Shown: positions 21,792-33,606 of the stretch, piece after piece | How positions within the stretch are numbered: the first letter of the stretch is position 1 | Layout of the letters: each line of letters starts with the position of its first letter | Assembly: GCA_027924585.1 (NCBI GenBank) | Contig: BSBM01000871.1 | Location: 744,001-808,000, forward strand | Source: Larix kaempferi | Lineage: Eukaryota; Streptophyta; Pinopsida; Pinales; Pinaceae | Length of the DNA: 64,000 bases | Direction: 5' to 3' | Position numbers and translations under genes: made by a program | Notes under the pieces: model-generated | Databases searched by the model: none | Seen by the model: the letters and a program-made list of their open reading frames with translations, nothing else | Told to the model about the DNA's origin: nothing

Positions 21792-22126
21792 ATGGTCCTT
21801 GCACCTGTGCATTGGATCATCTATTGAAGAAGAAAATTTTATCCATGTCCTACTCTGATGATAATTTCTAGGAGCAGTATGATGATGACTATGATAAGCA
21901 ATATGAAGAGTATTGCAGACAGTATGAGGAAGAAAATGTCTAGGAGGTACCTTCTACAAGTATCTCCCTTAAAATAACATTTGGAAGAATAAATGATGGT
22001 TATTCTTATATCCATATGTATGTATAAAATGCAGGTTCCACCATCAAATATCCTTTGGATGAAATAGCATGGTGGAGGAAAACTTGCAAAACCCTGCCCT
22101 AACAATATCAAGCCTATAGTGTTATA
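21792..22126 (+). pseudogene. Acidic leader peptide region of E6, possible gag start
   Basis: From the ATG at 21846 the frame encodes a very acidic, Tyr-rich stretch (EQYDDDYDKQYEEYCRQYEE) broken by TAG codons at about 21870 and 21942. It is in a different frame from the ORF at 22127. A GTACC donor near 21947 and an ATGCAG acceptor near 22034 could mark an intron of about 90 bases. It may be the start of a Gag-like protein, unproven. Confidence 0.4.
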
Positions 22127-23542
22127 ATGAAGTCATCCTCAAAATTTTATTTCGATTTTTTTGTGGATGATTTGTTTGGATATAGGCCCAAGAATGAAGA
22201 TGTGGAGTTAGTGGAGAAATGTATATTCCCTTCTTGCAAAAAACCTTGGAGAGAAAATCATATATGTTTGAGTGAAAAGGAGGAGCGAGATGAGGATATC
22301 ACCACTAGTGTTGGGAAAGACAAGACCACAACCCTTACTATTGAGGGTTTTCAGCTTAATGAATCCATCACCCATTATATTGAGGATCATTTAGAGGCAT
22401 CTCTCATAGAGAACATGGATCAAAGAGTAATTATTTATGTTTTCTCAAGTTCTGTAGAAGCATATACCGATGGATGCTATGATGTGGTGTCTGTTTATGG
22501 GTACCGAGATTTCATGGAGACGCCTACTAATGGATTTCCATACCTCTATATTGGTGACATATATATAAGCCTTAATGAGGTTTTTGCAAGTCCCAATTCC
22601 ATTAAGAACGACGAAGAAGACCTTGTAGCAGCAAAATATGAACCAAGGCCAGCTTCCCAGTCACCACTTGAGCTTCCATGTGAAGTTGATCCCAAGCAAG
22701 AAGAAGAAGGGGAGGTTCGCTCTCATGAACCATCCTTCATTGAAGGGTCTTTGAATATGAGTGAAAGGAATATCTATGAGGCCCTTATAATAATCTATGA
22801 CACTCAAGCATTGGTGTCAAATTCTTGTTGGAGAGTTTCTTCATTGGAGGAGCCATCCTTCCTTGAAGACATGGAGAAGATTCAAAGAGCAATGTGCAAC
22901 ATCGAAGGTAATTTCATGTCTTTGATTTTTGGTAGAAGAAATTTGGTTGAGCTTAATGAGTGGTTACATGAGTCATACTTTAATAATAATGAGGATATTC
23001 ATAAGCTCAAAATTCAAAATGAGCAACTTCTTGAGAGGTTGCAAGATACTTGTTCTTCCTCTTATCTTTCAGATTGTCATATGGTAGATTGCTTGGAGGA
23101 TTCTCATGACATGATGTAACATGATAAACATGGTGACTTGCATGTGATTGATGTGTTTGAAGATGATCTTGATGAGAGACAAGCACTTGTTTTGGTGGAA
23201 GAGGAACTTGATTTGCCTCTTGATGATGGTTATGCACTTTTCAAAGAAGTTCCTGATTCCACTACCTTGGAATCAACCTATGAGGAAAGTTTCACACTTT
23301 TGAGGGAGGTGCATGATCCTACCCATATGGAGCCTTCACATGATGAAACTTATGCACTTTCTGATCATTTGGGTGAATTGGTTCATTCTCCTACATACTA
23401 CACTTCCACATTTTGCAACATTCATCCTAATGAAGTATGGGTGAAAGGTTTCTTTCTTATGGTGCCACATGAGGAGTATGAAACTCCTATATATCCTTTT
23501 AATGATTACATGACTAGAGCACCTTATCCTTTGAATTTGTAA
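22127..23542 (+). pseudogene. Unrecognised long acidic ORF of E6 (one internal stop)
   Basis: One frame of 472 codons from the ATG at 22127 to the TAA at 23540, broken only by TAA at 23117. I do not recognise it. It is acidic and lacks retroviral enzyme motifs. Near residues 33-47, CIFPSCKKPWRENHIC has the shape of the CxxC-x-PW-x-H-x-C knuckle seen in some gypsy Gag proteins. Residues 290-310 (DIHKLKIQNEQLLERL) could form a coiled coil. After the stop two similar segments occur, YALFKEVPDSTTLES and FTLLREVHDPTHMEP. It occupies the place of gag-pol. It could be a diverged Gag, an envelope-like extra, or a captured host gene. Confidence 0.6.
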
Positions 23543-24880
23543 CAGCATCCATTTCTCTCATTTGATAAATCTCACATACATGGATGCACCTATGATGTTC
23601 ACTTGAGTCATTTGAAGACTCATGATTTCCATGCTCCTTGCTTAGTTCATTTGTTGGAGGAACTTCATCCAATACTTGGGTGAAAAGATATATGATTGGA
23701 GCACATTATTATTGGAAGCAACATCCTTTTTTATTTCTTGATGATACACATATTCATGGATGCATATATGATACTCATTCTTCTTCTTGCTCACTATGTA
23801 ATTCACTTGATGGGAGAGTTTCTTCATCCAACGTTTGGGTGAAAGCACACATGGTAACACTCTATGGCACCTCCGACACTTTATTGGAGTAGAACTCTTG
23901 GACATGGGAACCTCACCTATGTCATTGGAGCATATTTTACTGGCCACTTGATGCTTGTATGCAATTGTCACATGATGATCTACTTGCTTGGATGTACAAG
24001 AACTTTCATGATTCTTTGATGAGGCACATTCTTGATGTACATTTGTATAATATTGTTATGTACTTTGATGATATATATTTTGTACTTATGATGTTTGGGA
24101 GGATGCTCATTATAGAATGGGATCCTGGCATCTCCCACCTTGATGTTAAATTTTGTGTTATTCTGCTCATTAATGGAATGCGCCAGTTATGGGATCTTGG
24201 CATTCCACACTTGGTTTAAATAATTTGGAGGATAATGTACACCTCCTACTTTTAGGTATTGTTTTGGGAGACCGTGTGCATGATAGGAATGCATAATCAT
24301 TGGGACATGGGAACCCCACATTCTGATTTGTATGTATTCACTCTATGTATTGATTGGTTGCGCAAGTGTTGGGACCTTGGCACCCCATACTTGCTAGATT
24401 GGTTCTTGATGGCATTGTGCACTAGGAGAGTGTGCAAGTAGTGGGACCTAGGAATCGTTGATCATTGGCAGGTCATTGGGAGCACATTTTTGTTGGTTGG
24501 ATTGAGGAAGAAAGCCTCTTATTTTTCCCATGGGTTCATCTTTGCAGCAGACGGTGATGGTTTCCTACATGGGAAACATATTTTTGGATGGACTTGTGTT
24601 TTTTTCCTTGCAAGGTGTTATGATGACTTCCATGTGACTCTTATGCATCGCATAGGAGAATATATATTTCACCTTGTATTCTTGAGGATCATTTGGGATC
24701 TGGGGATCATCTTTGGATTCAACTATTTATGTTTTGGAGTTCATGAAAAATCTTGCAGAAGTTGGTAGAAAAGTACATAAATATTTCAGCATACATATCA
24801 TCACTTGCATGAGGTGAGAATCCATTGGTTGGTTTAAAGATTATGTGGATATGGTCCATATTGCTTGAGGATAAGAAATA
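23543..24880 (+). other. 3' interior of E6 with degenerate repeats
   Basis: No clear coding. Short variants of TGGGACCTTGGCACCCCA recur at about 23905, 24118, 24193, 24300, 24370 and 24440, often next to TGCGCAAGT or a similar word. Another pair, TTCATCCAA-x-CTTGGGTGAAA and TTCATCCAACGTTTGGGTGAAA, is at 23664 and 23823. The stretch may be a decayed repeat-containing continuation of the ORF. Confidence 0.5.
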
Positions 24881-24896
24881 TTGGGAGGGGAGGATT
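24881..24896 (+). other. Purine tract of E6
   Basis: TTGGGAGGGGAGGATT directly before the 3' LTR at 24897; the expected plus-strand priming tract. Confidence 0.9.
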
Positions 24897-26827
24897 TGTC
24901 ATGTCCCAAAATTTTGCATTGGATCACAATGGCCTAAGCCACTTGGCCATGTTCATGATAGTTTGTCAAATTGGTGCTAAGGGTCAAATAATTGCCAAGC
25001 ATGATGTCCAAGTTAGTAATAATGAAAAATTAGATCCAAATGGACAAGGTGGGTCACATGAAGAGGAAATTCCCAATTCAAAGTTTGTAATGTCCCCATC
25101 CAAATAAATTATCATGGAGGAAAAATTCCACTAACCTACTAGTTCTCTAAGGTTGGGTGGAAACATCAAAATTTGGAATAAGGGAGCTAAAAGACCCAAA
25201 ATGACCTTAGGCTTACAAATTCACATTAAATGAGACAAATAAACAATAATAGAGAGTAAAATGAAGTGGCATTGGATCATGAGGGCACACAAGAGTTGTG
25301 GGACCCATGTGTGGCAATATTCCCCACTACACTTGGAATTATTCTCACACAAATTCGAGTTCAAGGTGAAGGGTAAAGTACTTGTGCTAGATGAAGAGGA
25401 AATATTCATGGCAAGAATCATGGAGGCTCGACTTGGAGTGGAAGAGTAACTCCCAATGAAGAGGAAGAAGCATAATAGACAAATTGTGACACTTGTGACA
25501 AGATTCCATGGCATCTATGACAACAATGATGAAGGAATACATGACCTATGAAAAATATGACATACCAAGGCTAAACATAGCCACCAATAGGTCACATAGA
25601 GGGATTTATGGTCAGCCAAGATTCCCAATTCGAATTGGAGAAAGAGGAGTGCAAGAATGAGGAGGACAAGTGTCTCATGAAGGAATCAATCACTAAATCG
25701 AGTTGGATTAGTGTCTTGGAGGGAAATTAAACCTAATGAGTCCAAATGAAGTTAATAAAAATGGAGGATGACAAAGGAGAGCATATTTTGTATCATTTCT
25801 ATTTTGCACTCTTGGATTGCTTATCTTGTCCTTGCATGGTGGGTGTTTACCTTCCCCGCTATTGAACCAATTTTGAAGGTGAAAGATTCCTTTCCAAGTT
25901 GGTTGGAAGAGATGCCATTCATACCTTTTATAAGATATTAAAGGATGTGTTTATTTCAGGTTCAAGCCCCTCTTCAGTTCAATTTCCTCTCATAGATCTT
26001 CTTCTCATTTCTCTTCTCACATATTCTTCTCAATGTCCATGTTCTAGTGTTGATGACGCACTCATAGTTGTATAAAACTTGTGGACGATGATTTTGTGAC
26101 TCCATTGTTATAATATATGATATATGGAAACTTTTGGAGTTGCATATATGATCCATAGCTCGAAATCCTATGTCTATCATGTAAAAATTCCAAGCAAACC
26201 AATAATTCAAGCTAGTTTCCCCTCTACTTTCTTATGGACTTTTTGGAGTAGTTTTGCATCTGTTTTGTATCAGAAATTCTCTGATTTTTTTCAGATGTTT
26301 GAGAATCCTATGATGTACTGTATATTCCCAAACTAAACTATGTAGGCCCCTTGGGAATTTGATTAAAATTTATGCAACATTTTCCATGTCCATTGTTCAC
26401 AATTTCCAAGCAATGTCTAGGTGTTACAACTCTTTGTTTGATGGGTGTAATAACCAATTGTAGATAATGATCAATGCTAAGTTTTGGTTTTCAATGAATT
26501 AATTTACCTATTCCAATCCTTTTTTCATAAATTAGGGAGGGTCGTATAGTGTTTTGGAACCCAAAGAGTCAGTCACTAGTGGGGTATTACACATCGAAAA
26601 TTGCTAGTATTGTTCCCTTTCATTCCTCCTTGATTAATGCAAATCCTAACGGACTTTATAAAGTGTATGAGTGTACAGTAGATGTATTAGGATGTCCTGA
26701 TACCAATCAATCCATTCCATATAGAATTCAAAAGAATTTGGGAGCATTTGGGATAGTTTGTGGTTTCACTAGTCCCAGGTTCGAAATTGGCCAAAATTGA
26801 ACAAATTTTCATATTTGGGATATTACA
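24897..26827 (+). repeat. 3' LTR of E6
   Basis: About 1931 bp, TGTCATGTCCCA to GATATTACA, followed by CACTT at 26828-26832, which equals the bases before 19853. Confidence 0.95.
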
Positions 26828-27721
26828 CACTTGTGATGACGGGTCTGGAAAGTGTTGAGACTAGGTAATACTACCTCATTGTCTCCTTTTCTTCGAGTTC
26901 ATTATTTTGAGTAGTTTCATCTTCAATAGCGGTAGAATCATGAAACCTTCATTTTCCCCTTTTCTTTGCATTGCACTCCCTTGCATAATGGCCCTTCTTG
27001 TCATATTTTTAGAATCTAACCTTCTAATTGTAAAAGTCCTTGTTGTATACCCTTTTCTTCGAATGGGGAAGCTTCTTTTGGGAGAATTTATTCTTGCCTT
27101 TCTTCATCCTTATCGTGAGGGCAAGGTTTTCTTCTTTGATGCACACTGACTTGCTATAGATTCACCCCTCCTCTTGGAGGAAGTCATGCCACAACCTTTC
27201 AAATTTAGGTTGTACCTCTCGACCATTTACCACAGCCAATAATTTCTCCCATAAGGATGGGATACCATCAATAGAGGTTTGGAGAAGATCATCTTCATCC
27301 ATTGCTACTCCAATACTAGCAAGCTAATCTCTTACCTGAGATATATTTGTGAAGGAGGCCATTGTCTTATCCTTATCCATATTTAGGTTTCAAAGCTTAT
27401 TCTTCAAAACACTCTTTCGACATGAGGCTTTCTTCTCATATAGGTTATTCAATGTATCAAAACACTCCTTTGTGGTCTTCAACGAAGTGATCAAGGGCAT
27501 CAAATTGTCCTTAACTGAATCATAGATGATCCGTTTGGATTTGGTTCTTCTTGAATTTGATGCACCCTACATGCTACATTAGATGTAGGCTCCTCCACCA
27601 CAATGGATACGTAGCCATACAATTCATGTTCCTCCAAAATGTTCAACACCCTCTCCTTTCAAGTGTTGAAATTCAAAGTGCCCTCAAGACGGTCTTCTGA
27701 TCGAGCAGAGATCGATGCCAT
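26828..27721 (-). pseudogene. gag of Copia-A(-)
   Basis: Starts at the ATG complementary to 27719-27721, inside the same nucleotide context as the gag start of Copia-A(+) at 50501. The nucleotide sequence is collinear with 50501-51390 as the reverse complement, including the segment EKETM near the end. It is a copia capsid and nucleocapsid region (UBN2-like). Many stops and small indels. Confidence 0.85.
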
Positions 27722-27804
27722 GTCTCTCAAGTATTGTGCTCAACTCCCCAGGATCTATGTAGGATCAAGTTTGCTTGAAAAATATTAACTCCTTCACACC
27801 CTGA

Positions 27805-27816
27805 GCTCTAATACCA
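27805..27816 (-). other. Primer binding site of Copia-A(-)
   Basis: Minus strand TGGTATTAGAGC directly next to the LTR; one mismatch to the initiator tRNA-Met site. Confidence 0.9.
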
Positions 27817-29418
27817 TGTTAATTTTTGAGCAAATATGATGAGCTTTGAAATTTAAAACTTTAAGTGTGGAAATATTGGATACTTGAATCAATGAACCAT
27901 TCAATCACGTGAAACATTCAACCATAACACAAGATGTACCCTGGGGAAAATACTCAAAACAATGAGGATGAAAATCCCCAGCAAATATTTAGAGTATAAT
28001 TATGATAGATAGCAAAGAATGTTTTTTACAAAATAGCATGTTGATTTCGACACCCCCGGGAACTAGATAAGAGAGAATACTAAGCAATAGAGAATACAGA
28101 TCAACTATATCAACTTGTTATGTTCCCAACACATTAATAACAAGCAAGAATAATAGCCTGCATAAAGAGAAGAGCCTTGCCTTCAATGGAGAAGATAATT
28201 TGTTTCACATTGAATTCATCATTCCTGGATAACATATTTATACATTCTTCACATGCATCGGCTTCTATTTTTATCTTCAAAATTCATGATGAACTCGCTC
28301 TCCATCTAGATGCATAAATCTTGAATGAAGAAGTGTGCCCCACTTCTCATGCACTGCCTTAACTCACTGAACTAACTCTTAGGATTAAATCACCTCTTAA
28401 TTGAAAGCTTTCCCACTTAGTTAGGTGGCTAACTTAAGTGTCGTCTTTTAGTTTAACAGAAGTGTCTTCATGCAATAACACTTAGTTAACTAGATATTAT
28501 TTGTTATCACTTAGTTAACTCTCTTAACTAATTATTTCTTGTTAACATCATTGTAGTGATCAATTCAAGTTCTCCCTTGATTTACTGAAGTGGCATCTTT
28601 TGGTTAACTTAAGTGTCATATTTTAGTTTAACTAAAGTGTAATCAATGCAAAACACTTTAGTTAACTAGTCCTTCTTTATTAACACTTAGTTAACTATTA
28701 TTAACTAAAATTATGCTAATTGATTTACTTGTAGTGACCACTTTGAGTTGACTTTAATTAAATGAGGCATACATTGTGGCTTTAATTGAAGCTTAACGAT
28801 TTGAGTTCACTTAATCATCTCATGAGCAATTTGAATTCTATTTTCCCTATGATTTTATATTTATCACTTATCTTTACTACATGGTCAAAATGTGATAACT
28901 TTAATTATCTATGATATTAGATTATACTTGGAAGATTTGGCAGATGTTGTGATCATATTATATTACTCTCAGACCAAATGATCATATGCTAAAGTAATTG
29001 ACTCTAGAGGTGGCCAGTCTCTAAAGGAGACTCAATAGCAATCGGTGACCATGGTTAGTAATACATCACACAACATTAATGCTTCAATATGCAAAGCATA
29101 TACCTCTATAACTAGAGGTCCACCCCATGGCTACCTTCTATAACTAGATGTCCACGTGAGAATATGACTTGACACACCAGTCCTTATCCTTGTCCAAAAA
29201 GACTTTACAACATCATCACTTTCATACATCAAAGTATTCACTTCAACACATGAGGAATAACCTTTTACAACTGAAGGGTTAGTCATCCTTGAGTCCAACT
29301 CAAGAATATACTCCAAGTTCCTGAGTCCAACTCAGGCTCCCTACCTCAACACATGATCCCCAATCCTGGCTACACAAGACTGGCTTGGAGAATGACTCGT
29401 GATGTTTTACATTTAACA
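27817..29418 (-). repeat. 5' LTR of Copia-A(-)
   Basis: About 1.6 kb. The plus-strand view starts TGTTAATTTTTGAGC and ends ACATTTAACA. It is the diverged reverse complement of the Copia-A(+) LTRs: 27817-28050 matches 50406 backwards, 28400-28700 holds the TTAACTAAAGTG hairpin words, and 29350-29418 matches the LTR start at 40133. The ACCTCTATA and AGAGGT boxes are still visible around 29102-29120. Confidence 0.85.
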
Positions 29419-29634
29419 TATTTATCCCAAGACGTAAATGGGTATATAATTGGGAGCACAAATGGATCATAGTTAAACATATCAATTTAACTGTCGAATA
29501 CTGCATGCATGTTATGATATTGATTCATGGAATATCGATTCACAACATTTTTTTTAGGTTCATGGACATTATAGTTCCTACCAATTGATGGTATGTGTTA
29601 ATTCATCAATTAATGAATGGACAACATAACAAAA
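29419..29634. other. Spacer between Copia-A(-) and Copia-B
   Basis: 216 bp, A/T-rich, no coding or repeat similarity to the rest of the window that I can see. It is the only stretch not assigned to an element and may be original target DNA. TATTT at 29419-29423 would be the right target duplication of Copia-A(-). Confidence 0.4.
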
Positions 29635-30713
29635 TGTGGAAATTTCACGCACTCAAGTAATTAATGCAAAACTGAAATTTCACCTTCCTTCCTAAAAGGT
29701 GTTTTGTATCATATCCCTGGAATTTTAATCCTTTAGGATTTCTATAATTAAAGTTTTAAAAAATAGTGGAAATATCACAATCATTTTCTTAGAACAACCC
29801 CAAACTTCATGGAAATTTACGAAGAAAAGATACCAAACCAAGACATAAGTTTTAATCCCTTCTATGGAAGCTTATCAACCAACAACCAAATCTGAAAATG
29901 TATTTTAACAATAGTATAATAGTAGTAAATCCATCCCTTATATTCTTCCTTAGATGTCAAACCACTAACAATTTTCTCTTTTACTTAAGTCAAATCAACA
30001 AGACATAAATCATTGTAAATAACAAAGAATAAAAGACATATAGTTGGAAATCAAATATGCAAATGGCACAAGATATGGACAACTAGAAACTTCATATATA
30101 AGATCAATTTTAAGTACAAATTCATACCATAGCCTTCTCTCAAGGCTAGTACAAAAATCCAACAACCAAAAAATCCTAGCTAAGGTAAACCATTAAACCC
30201 TAACTCAACCAAGTCAATCCAAATGCAAGAATCTCTTCAAAACTATCTCCAAGGTAATACATCCTCCTCCTATTCTTCTTCATCACAAATCCTCCATGGT
30301 TTTTCTCTCAAAAATAAAATCTCCAAGGGTAAAAACCTAACCCTAGAACTCCAAGATGCACAAGACAACCAGGAAACCATATCCCTCAAAAGCGAGAAAG
30401 ATAACAAGTACATGTGCAAATCCAAGAGTCCAGAGAAAGAATAATGATCATCCAAATGTCTCCTCTATACTAAGAAATCCCTAGTCACAAGAGAAAACTA
30501 CATCTCCTCTCACTTCATGACTCCAACAAGGGTTCATGAGGAAACCCTAGTGTCTTCTTCCAAGAAGCTAAGTATAGAGAAGAGAGTATAAATGATGATG
30601 TGATGATTGTGTAAAAGGAATATCTCTTTACTTTATTAATAGGAGTGGTAAGGGAGGCCAACAATACTTAAATGTGATTAATCCCTTACAACCATCCTAC
30701 ATAAGCCCTTACA
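29635..30713 (-). repeat. 3' LTR of Copia-B (aligned part)
   Basis: Starts TGTGGAAATTTCACGCACTC and aligns with 39031-40130, with scattered substitutions and small indels, up to AGCCCTTACA. The partner is cut there, so the LTR may continue beyond 30713; a pyrimidine tract TCCCTCCTCCCT at 30980-30991 could be the purine tract complement. Contains a Ser-codon-rich ORF of 73 codons that I regard as chance. Confidence 0.85.
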
Positions 30714-31024
30714 GGACACACAATTGAGACATCCACTGAATACTACAAGTGTCATGCTCGAATGGTGATGTCATGTAGAATAATGAATCGAAGGTGATGT
30801 ATCTATGCAAGGAAATTACACTATCACAAGACTCCATGGACTTCATATATCCTCCAAAGAAAAGTACTCCGCTAGGTTAGTTACCCCTGCAAGAACATTG
30901 TTGAAGCCCCAAGCATACCCAAACCATCTCCAATCCTCCGAACAAGAAACCAATATACCACATGCCATCTAGATATTGAATCCCTCCTCCCTGATGAAAA
31001 ATTAGCAACATCCCCATAAAGGCA
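30714..31024. other. Rest of Copia-B LTR or 3' interior
   Basis: No coding seen. Probably the end of the Copia-B LTR, then its purine tract (complement at 30980-30991), then a few internal bases before Tat-3. It cannot be resolved without the missing part of the other LTR. Confidence 0.4.
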
Positions 31025-31832
31025 TGTTAACACCCAAAAATTGTTCACCAGATCATCTCCCTGGTCACATGACTCATTCGTCCACTTTTCCTACCATTTT
31101 GGCTTCCAAAACCTTAAAAAATCCCCAAATGGTTACCCAAAAGGAAAAAACCAATGTTTTCCTCCTCAAATTAATACCAATCCTTCAAAAATACCAAAAA
31201 CCATCAAAAGGGGTCAAATATTCTCAAAAAATAAATAAAAGGGAATAAAATTCAAAATAAATTCAAAAAAGGAAAAAGGAGGGAAAAAGAAAGGAAAAAC
31301 CCTAAACCATTAACCTAAACCACTTGGTTCCTAAAACCATGAGTCAACACTCCACCACCCAAAATATCTTTAAATAGGTGATGGAAGCCACCCATTTCTG
31401 ATGGATCCTTCACTCTAACCTTATGCTGCAGAAATTTCTATTGAGCCCTGGCCATTCATTTTGAGCTTGAGCCCACCATTTTAATGGAGTTTTAGACACC
31501 ATTGATGCATTAGGAGAAGAGAAGGGAAAATTGGAGCATTGGTGCACTACTTCCGTACTGCTGCAAGGACTCCAACCACCTCTTCATTTGAGGTAAAATA
31601 TTTGCAAACCTAGTTTTCCCAATCAATAAAAATTGTAAATCTCATTTACTGTGTTCTCGTGGATATTTACTGTTTACTATTATAGCTTATATTTATTTTC
31701 ATGCACATGTTAATGCTTAGTTTTTACTTGTTTTAAATATCATTTGTTACCCATTATTGAACTCCTACTAAGGATTCATGAATCCTTAGTAGGTGATCTT
31801 TAGCACGAGCTAGGGTGAAAACCCTAGTTACA
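31025..31832 (+). repeat. 5' LTR of Tat-3
   Basis: Bounded by TGTTAACACCC at 31025 and TAGTTACA at 31832, four bases before the primer site. 808 bp. No second copy in the window, so the left edge is an inference from the TG start. Confidence 0.65.
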
Positions 31833-31836
31833 GTTT

Positions 31837-31850
31837 TGGCGACTCCACTA
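31837..31850 (+). other. Primer binding site of Tat-3
   Basis: TGGCGACTCCACTA, very like the tRNA-Arg-type site described for Ogre/Tat elements (TGGCGACTC start). It identifies the clade and orientation. Confidence 0.85.
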
Positions 31851-32019
31851 GTTTTGATACTATGGTTATTTTGTTTAGTTTGTAGTTGTTATTTTTCTTG
31901 CTTTTCACAAACCTGGTTCACCTTTGAGCCTCAGTACTTGCAGCCATAGCCCCTGTTGTCTTTGCAAGCCCGAAAACCCTTGTTTTTTCCGTTTTGATCG
32001 GCTTCCTTCGCAGTCATTT

Positions 32020-32540
32020 TTTGCACTGCAGAGCGTGGGTTCCTGCTCGACAGCCATAGCCTGCAGCACGCTCTTCTGGTCCCTTACCGCAGCGTGGAGC
32101 GCAGGTTCTACCCAGAAATCCGTGGCCCGTAGTGCACAATACCCGCATTGTCCCGCGGTCCACAATGCCGTAATCATCTCCCCATACTGCGTCCCGCAGC
32201 GCACATTACCCGCCCTATCCCGCGGCCCACAGCACCCAATACCCGCCACACCCCACGTCCCACAGCGTCGTAAGCACCATCCATCCTACGACCTGCAGCA
32301 CATAAAAGGGAGCCTACCCCATGGCTCGCAACATGCACAGCCCAGCCTGTTTTGTGGCCCGCAGTGCACAACGTTGAGCCCATCCCGCGGCTTGAGCACA
32401 TAAACCCTACCACACCCTGTAGTCACGGCTCGGAGCACGCTCTCAACGCTCATAAGCATCGCCTGCAACGCCGGTTTGCCGCTAGTAAGCACGGCCCGAA
32501 GCATGGGAAGCAACCCCAGAGTCGTGCTCTGCAGCGCACT
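32020..32540 (+). repeat. GC-rich degenerate tandem repeat in Tat-3 leader
   Basis: Imperfect units of roughly 30-45 bp around CCCGCGGCCCACAGC / CCGCAGCGCACA, at least ten in a row, far more GC-rich than the flanks. Several overlapping ORFs of 60-159 codons on both strands result from the repeat and are probably not genes. Confidence 0.75.
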
Positions 32541-33606
32541 ATCCAACCTAGAATCTATCCCTTTTTCACCCAATTTTTCTCGTCTTTTCCCTACCCTAAA
32601 CAACCACCTGTTTTGCTTGTATCACCCTGTTGTTAAGCTGCATTTTTCCGCTATCTGCTTATTGTACTAGTTTACAGATTTTCAGCATTTACATTTTGAG
32701 AATTTACATTTTCAGCATTTACATTTTCAATTAGTTGCCATGACTTGGCATTTGTTGGGTTCATAACATCACTTGCGCACACACTCTGTCACCTTAATTC
32801 AAGTGAGCCATCAAATTTTACTTAACTAAACCAACCTTTAACCCCACTTGGGGAACACAAAAGAACTTGGTACTTAGGTAGGATAGGGGGGATAGGCATC
32901 CAAACAACACCCCTCTATCACTTACGCTTGAGACATAGTTGTTGTCATTTAGGGATCCAAAATCCCCTATTATTTTTTGGTACGGTTAAAACTGATTTGT
33001 CGGAGGGCCTCTCCCCTATGAGGGAAAGTAGAAAGACTAGTTCTGGAGGTCTGAGTGGAATATCGCACTTCATTCAGTAACCGAATGCTACCTACTCGTT
33101 GTTCTCGTCGTGATACCCTGTTGGCAGTACGACAGCCAAAGAAATGAAGCTACGGATTTAACTTTTTGGATGTGCCATGAACGGGATATCTTAGTGTCCA
33201 TTCTTCTAGGATTCTTTTACCCGGAGTCCCTCTCAGTAGGGGGATATCCTTAGCCATTTGGTTCTACTTCTCGTATTGTCTGAATTGGATTTCATCCCCT
33301 TGCAGAGGATACGATTTGTTCAAGCCTTCATACCTTCTTAGATAGGTGTTTGATTGCTCCTATACCCCCATTGGATTAGCGAGTCTACCTTTTTCAGTTT
33401 TTAGGAACCTTGCTTGTTGGTATTCTGACCACTTTTCTTGTCGTTCCGCTTGTTGTAGCACAGCTGTTACAACAAGTGTTTTGAGCTTGTTGTTGGCCTG
33501 AGTGCCATATCGTTTTAGCTCTCCTTTTGCACACACAGTTGCACTAGGATTTTTGAGCATTTTACTTGCCACTACCCATTAGTATTTTTACACCTATCAC
33601 CATTGA
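32541..33606 (+). other. Tat-3 leader, no coding seen
   Basis: About 1 kb of unassigned leader between the GC-rich repeats and gag. TTTACATTTT-AG words repeat at 32690-32730 (CAGCATTTACATTTT twice). No ORF with a recognisable product. Confidence 0.5.

Larger units (their letters stand above)
19853..26827 (+). mobile_element. E6: non-autonomous LTR retrotransposon with a long unknown ORF
   Basis: 6975 bp with LTRs at 19853-21778 and 24897-26827, primer site at 21780, purine tract at 24881-24896 and a perfect target duplication CACTT (19848-19852, 26828-26832). The 3.1 kb interior has no protease, RT, RNase H or integrase motif in any frame that I can find. Instead it holds an ORF region at 22127-23542 and repeats. 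It inserted between nucleocapsid and protease of Copia-A(-). Its mobility must have come from another element (inference). Confidence 0.95.
13631..29418 (-). mobile_element. Copia-A(-): Ty1/copia element, split by E1, E2 and E6
   Basis: Minus-strand copia of the same family as Copia-A(+). Its visible parts are the 5' LTR (27817-29418), primer site, gag (26828-27721), protease and integrase (18863-19852) and further integrase (13631-13902). E6 and E2 split it with perfect 5-bp target duplications, and E1 truncates the visible part on the left; RT, RNase H and the 3' LTR must lie beyond the left edge. The homology resumes in register across each insertion, which confirms the nesting. The outer right flank starts at 29419. 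Confidence 0.9.

Noticed and set aside
31905-32670. Overlapping ORFs of 60-159 codons in the GC-rich leader of Tat-3
   Set aside because: Open on both strands because of the repeat and lack of A/T; no domain.
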